In this document: in pieces, positions 55,350-64,000 of the stretch
Position numbering within the stretch: position 1 is the stretch's first letter
Layout: every line of letters starts with the position of its first letter
Translations under genes and position numbers: made by a program
Source: Solanum dulcamara
Taxonomy: Eukaryota > Streptophyta > Magnoliopsida > Solanales > Solanaceae
Assembly: GCF_947179165.1 (NCBI RefSeq)
Contig: NC_077237.1
Span: 61,611,523 to 61,675,522, forward strand
DNA length: 64,000 nt
Direction: 5' to 3'
Notes under the pieces: model-generated
Database searches by the model: none
Seen by the model: the letters and a program-made list of their open reading frames with translations, nothing else
What the model was told of the DNA's origin: nothing

Positions 55350-58300
55350 TATCATGACCCAATTTCTGAAGTCATGATGACACCCACTATCACCCACCAA
55401 TAGGTAAGCCTAACCCCATATTCTGAAACAATAGGCAAGGAACCATTATAAGTGGAAGGAAAGAAACAAAAAATAATTTAAAAAAAAAAGGATAACAATA
55501 CAAAAAAATAATCCTCAAGACCTGACATCAGTCGATAGTCGAGCCACTAGACTAAATAAGGAATTACAGGGGTTATATAAATACAATGATAATAATAGTA
55601 ATATATATTGTCTCTAAATACAAAATAAATACTAGTCCAAGCCAAAATAGAGGGATATAGACAACTCTGAACGCCAAGAGTTCACCCAAGTCTCCAAAAT
55701 CTAAGAGTTGCTCCGCACGATGTCAAATCAGCAAGGAAAACTCATACTATGATTTGCAGGGATGCAGAAGTGTAGTATGAGTACCAAAAAGTGGTACTCA
55801 GCAGGGATCGGCTGACTAAGCTCCAAAGATAAAATAAGTATAAAAAATATGTAAGCAAGGAGTACATACCACAAGTAACTAATAAGAATAATACGGAAGC
55901 CTGAAATAAGAAACATTTGATATAAGCAAGGGAGAGGATAGAAAACAAACAAGGAACCAAAGGACGTACCTGGTAGCGCAGGCCTAGAACCTAAACTCGA
56001 CAACACCCTATGATGGGGGGACAACTAAGTGAAAACCTACTAACAGAAGTAAACACAAATATCGCATAAAGGCCCAAAGGACTGTATCAACTAAATCCTT
56101 GTACAAAAAGGTTAGATAAATAAGAATAAGGGCAGTAACTACCTTCAAACAAGAGACTACCCTTTATACGGCCACAAGTTTGCAAATAGTCAGACAATAC
56201 CTCCCGAGCCCCTGTGTGCCCAAGAGATTCACTCATAAATAGGTAAACCCGCACGGGATCCGATACTATCGACAAGAACAAACAACTATGTTGGTGATAG
56301 GCAATGCATATATAAATGAGAGTTATGCAATAAAACTAGTAGTACCATCAGTGCCAAGTGCCTCATACCAATATATATACACCTACTTCCAGTCTTGGCT
56401 AGGAAGTAGGACCCATGCGTCTCTCTAGGATCGCCATAAGGGGCTCGAAAATGCCCCTATATATTTGTCTAGTCCTGATCTAGGTCTTATATCAATATAG
56501 CTATGTATCAATTTGTATGTTCAATCATCTCAAATCCGCTCCATCGCGATGACCGGAGATAAAAAGTCAAATCAGTATAGAAAAGGTTGGGAACTCTCTC
56601 CGATCGAACTAAAATCATAAAATGAGTGCATTCTCAATTCCTTGAACCAATATCATAAAATGAGCATATCTTCGATGCCTCTAGTCCACTGAAAGTAATA
56701 GTAATAAAGGTAGTACGACCCTTATTCGAAAATCAGTATAAAATAGTTTGGGTTACAACTCAGCTTCCTTAAATCAAAGATAAGAATTAATGTATACACT
56801 GGGTTGACTATATCCATGAGAAAATAAGATTCCAATGCAATGCATGTCATCAACAGCACCCAAAAAACATACACAATCACATATAATAATGACACCACAA
56901 GAAACTTAGCCTCTAGATCATAGAAATGGGACTAGCATATGTAACCGACCTCTAACACAGGACTAGGGATCAACTCTACTCCTCTAACTCAACAATAAGG
57001 CTCAAAAGGAAGATCAACCCTAACTAGATAACAAGGAGGAAGGTATGAGAAAACAGGTTCTTAGCTAGTCAATAAATAGCTCAAGATACAACTAAAGTAC
57101 AACCTCGAGAGTGCAATCACAACTAGCCCCGCTAACGGCATAGAGGATTCTAGCTCTAGATCTAGGAATAGGGCCCAACAGTAATTCACAAGCCTAACTG
57201 GGTGAAAACTACTACACAAAGGCTCCAAAATAGGTGCTACAATAGCGAAGGAAACTAAGTCTTAGAAATTCCTACCAACAACGGCTACATCAACTAAGTA
57301 TCAACCCAAACTCAATTCTAAGGCATAATTCCTCTAACCACCATAAACATCGCACAAGCTACTTAAAATAGGCTAATCAAGGCCAAACTAAGGTGTAATC
57401 AATAATCTTACCAACTAGACTAGAAGTCTCATAAAGGCAACCTAGCTTAAGGCTCACACTGGGACAAAGAACCAAGAAACTAGGAATCGAGCCTAACCTA
57501 TCACATATAATCCTAACCACAAGTAATTTATACTATACAATACCTCATAAAGCTCAATCAAAATAAAAGAGACTGTAGCCTTCCTCAAAGCCGAACACAC
57601 GCGCTCTAAGTTTATTTCCCAATAGCTTTCCACTCCTAAATCACCTCTTAATGCCTCCACATTTTCAAAATATTGATCACCTCGTCAATACGAATGTTTT
57701 GACACTAAAATGCATTTTTCAAAGGTGGACCCAAAATTGGGTTTAAAATTCAACATTGGGACCTACGCACGAAATTAAAAAACCAACTCCATCACAAGAT
57801 CCCAAATAGCTCAAGAAACTTGTTCCCAAAAATGGGCATATTCCGAGCACCGGAAGAGCTCAAAATAATCCCACCAATTTCAAGCCCTAAAATAGCCAAA
57901 AATGTAAGAAACAACCAAATTATGCAATACTTACAAGATATTTAAGATGAGAAAGGGTCGCAGAATGTTCCCAAAAGACTTTTCAATGCACCGGAACAAG
58001 AGTGATCGAAAATGGTCAAGAGGAAATCTTAAAATTGAGTTTTGATTAAAGGGAATTAGAGAAGAGGAAGGTAAAAATTGGGTATTTAAGACCTCACTGC
58101 TAGGCCTCATTTGTTCTTCGCAAATGTGAAGATATGATACGCGAATGCGGAGGTTAACCAGCTAACCCTCTGTGAATGCGGACGCTTGTACACGAATGCG
58201 GAGAACAAATAGCTAACCCTCCTCAAACTCGGCCAAAGGCCCACAAATGCAGATAAAAAACAACCACACCTTTACAAATGCGGCCAAGGGCCCACGAATG

Positions 58301-58968
58301 CGCAGAGCAAATTACAGGTGCACCAGCAGTTGGGCACCAGTAATTCCACCAAGGGAAAAAGTCCCTCGACAGGGCTCAAAACTCATTCGGAACCTCGTCG
58401 ACATAAACGAACTATGCTAACCAATTGGAAATGGCATTTCGTACTCAACAAAATTGACGAATTTCCCAATAGAGGTTGTTTCGACAAAAAGTTGACCAAA
58501 GTCAATTATTTTCAAAGAAAACACATAAATCGCACAAACGGTCTAAAACTTATTTTGAGCACCTCAAAAACTAAACCAAAGGTTGGTCTAGACAAAACTT
58601 GGCATTCTAGAGCTAATCCCACTGATGGAATTTCAATACGAGTGCGTTTACCAAGAATATTGATTAAAGTAACACTTAGGCTAAATTTCAAAGACTAAAG
58701 CGCCTAATGGACTCAAACTCGCACAGATTGACTCAATACTCATGTTGACCTTACTACTAGCCTAATTTGGCCATTTTGGAGCTGACTAGAGTCAACCTTT
58801 CAAGTTATAAAATCTCTAAAATAGGGAAATGGGCCTAAAATCCAAACAAACGACTAGGTGACCGAACTATCAATGCCAGTAAGTCATAAATGACTTGGAG
58901 TTGCTACAAGAAAGCTCCAAATACTGAAAAGATTAGAAAGGATGAAAATGACCTTGAAGGTCATTACA
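55350..58968 (-). mobile_element. 5' LTR of G4 (3.62 kb)
   Basis: On the minus strand it starts TGTAATGACCTTCAAGG at 58968 and ends GGGTCATGATA at 55350, where the usual GACA end has mutated. It is the longest LTR in the window. It parallels the G2 3' LTR near its start (for example AGTCATTTATGACTTRC and the TTGACTTTGGTC block) and carries a hairpin-prone array at 58090-58310. No gene; open frames at 55728-56281 and 58318-58698 are chance. Confidence 0.87.
58090..58310 (-). repeat. CGCGAATGCGGA tandem array in G4 LTR
   Basis: Repeated ACGAATGCGGA, GAATGCGGAC, AAATGCGGCCAAGGGCCC units at roughly 40-55-bp spacing; the AAGGGCCC parts pair with GGCC. Counterpart of the array at 17464-17665. Confidence 0.72.
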
Positions 58969-58973
58969 TTATA
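58969..58973. repeat. Target-site duplication TTATA of G4 (right)
   Basis: Second copy of TTATA, followed directly by G5 pol sequence. Confidence 0.93.
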
Positions 58974-59313
58974 GAGGGGGATAATGTTTGGCTCAAAGTA
59001 GAACCCATGAAGGGTGTGATGCAGTTCGGAATATAGGGCAAGACTAGCCCTCTATTCATTGGTCCATTTGATATTTTGTGATGAGTTGGAGAGGTGGCCT
59101 AAAAGTTTGCCTTTCCACCTAGCTTGTCAACTGTGCATCCTATTTTCCATGTATCCATGCTTCGGAAGTATGTTCCGTATGAGTCTCATGTGCTTTCGTT
59201 TGATTTAGTGGTGTTGGTTCAGGATTTGTCATTTGAGGAGGATCATATAACTATTTTTGAAAGGTAGTTTCAAAAGCTTAGAATCAAAGATATTGCTTCA
59301 GTGAAGGTACAGT
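58974..59313 (+). pseudogene. G5 integrase pseudogene, second part
   Basis: Resumes the frame left at 43908: EGDNVWLKVEPMKGVMQFG, then HPIFHVSMLRKYVPYESHVLSFD at about 59130-59205 and FEEDHITIFER, ending ..IASVKVQ at 59312. It is then cut by a solo LTR. Four stops (for example at 59035 and 59080) are present. The segment is the integrase C-terminal region up to the start of the tail. Confidence 0.88.
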
Positions 59314-61342
59314 TGTAAGACCTCAAAAGTTGGAAGAGTCAGAAAATGAGGTCTAAAGGGTGTTTTCCTGAAAATCTCAGCTTTTGCACCAGGTGACCTC
59401 CACGAGCTCAGTTCACAAGCCGTGAGCACAAGTACTAGTTGTATTGGCCAATGTAGTGGAGCCGTGGAACTCAGGTGATTAAAGGAGGGATTCACAACAG
59501 GGACCATAGTCTGTGGAGAGCACCACGAGTCGTAGTGCAAACCCCCTTAAGACCCCTCAGGTCCCAGCCCAAGTCAGTCACCACGACCACTATCACAGGC
59601 TGTGGTGAGGTTCACTGACCATGGTGGGTCCTCCCATCCAAGTGATTTTTAGTTTTTAAGTTGGGGTATTTTGGTCATTCTCTATGTTTTCAAAAATGAA
59701 CATGGACAGTTTTTGAGAGTTTATTCTAAGCTATTAACTACCCTAAGTCATTCTAACCCTCTCATTCTTGCCCAAAGACTTTAAATCAATACTCCTCTCT
59801 AAAAGTGTGCTCTCAAGGTCTCCTTCATCCTCAAGTAAATTCTAAGGATTTCTTCAAGGTCAAGCTTCAATTCTCTACAAATTAAGGCATATAAAGGTCA
59901 AGGTATGTGGGAATTCATCCTTGGGCCTTTTTCACCCCTGGAATTCCAAGTTTTCTCTCAAAATCTCTTATGATTTCTTCTTCTAAAAGCCCAAATATTA
60001 TGATGTTGCATTGGGTCTTTTTACTCATGATATATCTTATGATTATTGATTAAATTATGCATAATTCAAATTACATTGCATGATTTCAAGATGAATTTTA
60101 AAGACCTATGCTATATGTTAGTCTCAAATATGATTTATGAGCAATGATCGTGATTTTAAAGCTATTTCAATGAAAGTTTTATGAAGATTCTTTAAGCAAG
60201 AAGTTATGAATGATGTTTCAATAATTCTATAAGAAAAAAAGTTGTAATATAATAAGGACAATTCTTGCACAATCATTTTTAAAGAAGTTTAAAGGTTGTG
60301 ATGGAATTTCCTCACACATTCATGATGAAGTCGATAGATGAGCTACTCTTATGCTATATTATAAAGATGGATTGATATGTATTATTATCTTTCATAATGA
60401 TGTTAATGATTATGTTTTCATGAAAGTTCTGTTGGGATAAAGACATGGCACCAAGAGGACTTTAAGGTGGGGTTCAGTCCGATATCTATTGTAGCTACCC
60501 AAGAGAATTCTAGTAGAAACCTTTAGTCCCTAACTACATTTCTCACGTATGTTTAAATATGTCAATATGGCTAATCTAGTGGATCCACATAAAGCAAATT
60601 TTGAGAGAGTACCCTAACGGAGTCTACCCTAGAAAGGTAGTCTCTCCCGTCTTGGTGTGGGAGTCATCGGATTTCATGTAATAGCTCTCATGGTCTTAAG
60701 TATCGGTTAATTTCCTATCCCACACCAAGTTATATAAAAGTTATAAATTTCTCATGATGATGACGTTTTGATGCGTTGACCAATAGTTATGATGTTTTCA
60801 AAGGTTTTCATGATTTTATGATATTGGTCTTGTATCTCATTATTCATATTGATTATGCCCTATGTTTATTGTTCACACATACTTCTCACATACTTAGTGC
60901 ACTCCATGTACTAACACATGCTTTTGCCTACATTGTATCATAATGTAGGGTCCGACGATCATATCCATCCTCCCAGTCTTGGCTATAACTTAATACATTT
61001 GTATCGGTGGTGAGTCCTCATGTTTTGAGGACCTGATACTTTATTTTCATTGCGTCGTTTGACTATTTCATTCTTTTATGTTTTCATGGATGAGCTAGGA
61101 AATTGTCTTATGCACTCATCTAGTTAGTAGAGGCATGTTGGATGTTTAGAGTTTATGTTGTCTTTCATTCCAAATTTTGAGACTTATGCTCTATATTGAG
61201 ACTATGTTTCTGTGCTTATGCTTTGGCTTATTTGCTTATTTACCTTATCTATGCTCATAATTGATATGCTAAGAGACTTAGTTGGGGTCCCTCGGGATTT
61301 TAATCGTCGTATCACACCTAGGGTCTAGCTTGGATCGTGACA
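59314..61342 (+). mobile_element. Solo LTR (2.03 kb) inserted in G5 pol
   Basis: Starts TGTAAGACCTC, ends GGATCGTGACA, with no internal region. The flanking 5-mers are ACAGT (59309-59313) and GTAGT (61343-61347), which differ by two transitions. Host coding sequence continues in frame on the other side. Same family as 22038-24459, with which it shares the 3' half (for example GACTTATGCYC..ATTGAGACTAYG and the ending). Confidence 0.87.
59395..59640 (+). repeat. CACGAG/CACGACC motif cluster in solo LTR
   Basis: Short motifs of the CCACGA..CGTGGT type in both orientations (CACGAGTCGTAGTG at about 59523, CACGACCACTATCACAGGCTGTGGTG at about 59581-59606) in the first 330 bp of the LTR. Confidence 0.62.
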
Positions 61343-61485
61343 GTAGTGGAAGAACGGTTCAGTTGGAGAGGCGACTTAGGAGACGGAGTCCAACATGTGT
61401 GCCAGATATCCACATCTTTTCTAAACTTCAAGTACTTTCTTTTACTTTATGTTTGAGAACCAATATGATTTTTAGTGGTAGATAA
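61343..61485 (+). pseudogene. G5 pol tail and 3' untranslated segment
   Basis: From 61347 the frame continues WKNGSVGEAT-stop-ETESNMCARYPHLF with a natural stop at 61422-61424, the end of a Gypsy integrase. The 61 bp that follow lead to the LTR, ending TTTTTAGTGGTAGATAA. One Trp codon (TGG) has become TAG at 61377-61379. Confidence 0.87.
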
Positions 61486-61676
61486 TGTAATGACCCATTA
61501 GATCATTTTGTGAAGAAGTCCTCCGTCTCTCATAAAAGTCCCTTTCCATAAAATTAAATTATAAATTTTAGACTATTCGGTAACTATGATTAATTAGTTG
61601 ATGGGTAATTTTGGATAACTAATTTAATTGGTGGACTAAATTATTAATTTATTTAATACTCTATATCACTTGTTCC

Positions 61677-61707
<31 letters not shown>

Positions 61708-63786
61708 TACCCAATGGGATCCCACAAGTGGGGCGTATATGACTTGTTCCATATTACTAAAATAAGTTAGTAGGATTTGTCCATTTTAATACATAATTAC
61801 TTAAGAAAAAAAAGGGGGAATAGCGAGAAAATCCTAGTGCGGCATCAATGAGAAGGAAGACGATGCAGCATCAATGAGAAGGAAGACGATGCAAGTGAGA
61901 GGCAAACAAATCTTTGCAACAGAGTTCAACCTTCAACTTAAAAATATAGATTTACTATAATCTTAGTTGTGAAAATTCAACTTGAAATAAGTTGTAATTA
62001 TCCAGAAGATATAACGACAAGTTTTGGGTAGCAATCATGGTATGATAATGACCAATGATTAGGAAATGATAGGCTAATAATGTGATAATGATGGGTAGAA
62101 TCAATTAAAATAGGGCAAGAAAATTATGCATACTTGTTTTATTGGTAGAGTAGCGCCACTAACTTCATATGCAATATCAATATTTTAGATTTTTTCATAT
62201 GCTATCATATTTTAATCCAAGTTTTGATATATTAATTTACCTAATTAAATAGTAGGTTCTTTCTATATGAATGACATTAAGTTTATGTTATTCGGAGAAA
62301 TTAAGACCTAACCCTAAGCTTGAAATTTGAAAAATATGAAAGTTATCATGTTAAATAGCATCAAGATTAGGAACCTGATTATAGATTAGAATGAGTTTTT
62401 GGGTCTAGTCTAGATATATAGTGATATGAGTGTTGTTAGTTTTGACATCTTATTGTAATTATTTATTTGATTAGATTGTATTGATTTGGAAGCCCAAGTC
62501 CCGGAGTGATTGTTTGATTATTTAAGGCAAGTGAATTCAATTATTTGAGGAAAGTAAATTTTTTGACCCTTGATAAGTGTATAGAATCGTGTATTTTCTT
62601 GTTGTTTATGTTGGAGAGTAGTGGGACTTATGATAGGTCGACTTGTTCAGATTGAATAATCTTAATGACGAAAAGAGAGTAGTAAAAGACAACTTGCTTA
62701 TATATTGATGTGTGATCTATTGAGAATGATTTGGAAGGTTTATTGATTCATTGTTGATGTTGTATCACGATTGTGTTATTGTAAACTATGCATTGTTATG
62801 AAAATCATTATTTTCTCATTATTTATGTGAACATGCCTATTTGCATTGGTTCTGAGACAAGGTTATGACAAGTGTTATGTGAATTGAGGAAGAATAAGAA
62901 ATCAAAAAGGATGTACCATTTTGAGGGTCTTATCGCACATCACGACGGATATTATGGTCTGAGGGACATGTCGCACGCTGCAACAGATTCTATTATAGAG
63001 AGTCGTGTCGTATGCCACAATGGATGAATGGACTGATAAGTCCTCCATGGGTCCCGGACTGAGAGACAATAGGTTTGTATCACTAGGTCAGACATGCATC
63101 CACTATACTTGATATTGCATTTTATTGCATATCTTTATCATTTGTGGACTTGTAAGTGCCTTTATATGGAACTTGTGTTTGATGAACTTGATTTCATGTG
63201 CTGATGATTTGTAATTTTTGGATTGTTGTTATTGAGCTACGTGCTTTGTAAATTGTGAACTGTTAGATTTGGTTGATTTTATGCAGATTGTAGTTGTGGA
63301 GGTTCGCTTGGATAGTTAGGAGTACTCTATTCTATATTACTTGACTTTGTGATTAGGTGTTCTCTTGCTGAGTACCGTGTTGTTTGATACTCACCTCTTT
63401 CTTCTACATTTGTGTAGGTTACGAGCCCAAATCTTCGTGATACTCTCTTTTCTCTTCTTGTCCGAGACTTTCTGCGGAGATTTGTGAGGTAGTTGTTTGC
63501 CATCTCAGCGGACCTTATTTCTCCTATTTATGATTTTGTTCTACTTTAGAGACAATGTCATTTGAGACTTGTGTTTTTCTTTCAAATCTATTGTAATACA
63601 TTAGAGGATTGTGCACGTGACTATTGAGTTTTGGGAGTTTAATTAAGTTGACTTTGTTATTCATTTTTTATTTGCTGTTAAGCTTTCATTTTTATTTTAC
63701 TTCTTTATCGAAATATTTGGATTTTAGGCTAACTTGTTTTGATGGAATAAGACGTGTGTCATCATGTTCGGCTTTGAGTCGTGACA
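61486..63786 (+). mobile_element. 3' LTR of G5
   Basis: Starts TGTAATGACCC, ends TTGAGTCGTGACA, no PBS after it. 61807-63786 parallels the G5 5' LTR (40801-42772). It includes the 38-bp array (about 62935-63030), a duplicated GCATCAATGAGAAGGAAGACGATGCA at 61840-61890 and a SINE remnant at 61678-61735. Confidence 0.88.
61662..61751 (-). mobile_element. TS-type SINE remnant (3' end only)
   Basis: (CAA)n at 61678-61706 followed by CATACCCAATGGGATCCCACAAGTGGGG is the complement of a SINE 3' end with a (TTG)n tail, as in the Solanaceae TS family. Only about 58 bp remain. Flanks TATATCACTTGTTCCA (61662-61677) and TATATGACTTGTTCCA (61736-61751) form a 16-bp duplication with one mismatch. Confidence 0.82.
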
Positions 63787-64000
63787 CTGATGGATTTGAT
63801 CTTGACTTGTACTTGAATTCAAGGACTTTTGGGGTTGAACTTGAATCTTGTGGTCTTAATCTTGATTTGTGGATTTGATGAACTTGATATGGACTTGAAC
63901 TTTGATGAACTTGATCTTGGCTTGTTCTTGAACTTGATCTTGACTTGTACTTGAATTCAAGATCTTTTTGGTATGTTCTTAAATCTTGTGGTCTTGATCT
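63787..64000 (+). repeat. CTTGA-rich tandem repeat running off the window
   Basis: A unit beginning TGATCTTGACTTGTACTTGAATTCAAG at about 63800 recurs at about 63938, each followed by a similar block ending AATCTTGTGGTCTTRATCT. Between them are shorter CTTGAWCTTGR copies. Right of the G5 3' LTR, no coding sense. Confidence 0.75.

Larger units (their letters stand above)
43914..58968 (-). mobile_element. Gypsy element G4 on minus strand, inserted in G5
   Basis: Outer ends: TGTCGCGG (plus strand) at 43914 and GGTCATTACA at 58968, the complement of TGTAATGACC. Perfect TTATA duplications flank it. Its 3' LTR remnant is 43914 to about 45413, its 5' LTR 55350-58968, its PBS about 55332-55349 and its gag about 54200-55160. 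Its interior is interrupted by G3 (about 45414-53653) and its pol is missing, apparently deleted together with the left end of G3. Confidence 0.9.

Noticed and set aside
58318..58698. 126-codon open frame on the plus strand
   Set aside because: It lies antisense within the G4 LTR; the same region in related LTRs has no open frame and the peptide has no recognisable domain.

Overview
The window is repeat-rich nuclear plant DNA with no intact host gene. It is AT-rich and almost entirely built of decayed Ty3/Gypsy LTR retrotransposons, with one decayed hAT DNA transposon, a hAT-type MITE, two truncated SINEs and the remains of one host gene family (phloem protein 2). A member of the Solanaceae (Solanum, Capsicum or Nicotiana type) is the best guess. 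The reasons are a SINE with a (TTG)n tail of the TS type, an Au-type SINE, LTRs that end in GGGTCGTGACA followed by a TGGTATCAGAG primer-binding site, and very long LTRs of 2 to 3.6 kb. The organism is an inference; no family search could be run.

Layout. 1-7527: Gypsy element G1 (+), with 5' LTR, PBS, gag, a pol lacking protease, and a rearranged 3' LTR with a large trinucleotide expansion. 7528-10557: an LTR fragment with 44-bp tandem repeats, an AT-rich spacer and a second LTR fragment. 10558-20005: element G2 (+), with a shortened 5' LTR, gag, protease, RT/RNase H, integrase and a full 3.2-kb 3' LTR. 20006-32657: stacked LTRs. A minus-strand LTR (21453 to about 29560) carries two solo LTRs with 5-bp target duplications and a hAT MITE with a perfect 8-bp duplication; another minus-strand LTR (about 29560-32657) abuts it. 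32658-35520: hAT transposase pseudogene and its 3' terminal region. 35521-37733: spacer holding a broken phloem protein 2 gene with a duplicated C-terminal exon. 37734-40800: LTR, PBS and gag start of G6.

40801-63786 is the most informative part, a set of insertions that can be ordered. G5 (+) has its 5' LTR and PBS at 40801-42800 and its 3' LTR at 61486-63786. Its integrase gene is split at 43908/58974 by a 15-kb minus-strand element G4 (43914-58968), flanked by a perfect TTATA duplication with the host frame conserved across the gap. G4 is itself interrupted by G3 (+, about 45414-53653), and the RT of G3 is interrupted by an Au-type SINE with a 16-bp duplication. A solo LTR (59314-61342) splits the G5 integrase gene a second time, and a TS-type SINE remnant sits in the G5 3' LTR. 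The window ends in a CTTGA-rich tandem repeat (63787-64000).

No gene here looks able to make its full product. The gag and pol remnants carry many stops, often at former Gln (CAG/CAA), Arg or Trp codons, as expected from long-term cytosine methylation and deamination. The long LTRs repeatedly contain short inverted motifs or 38-56-bp tandem repeats upstream of a shared GGTACY..TTTTGGTACTCA block; the motif differs between related LTRs while its position is kept.
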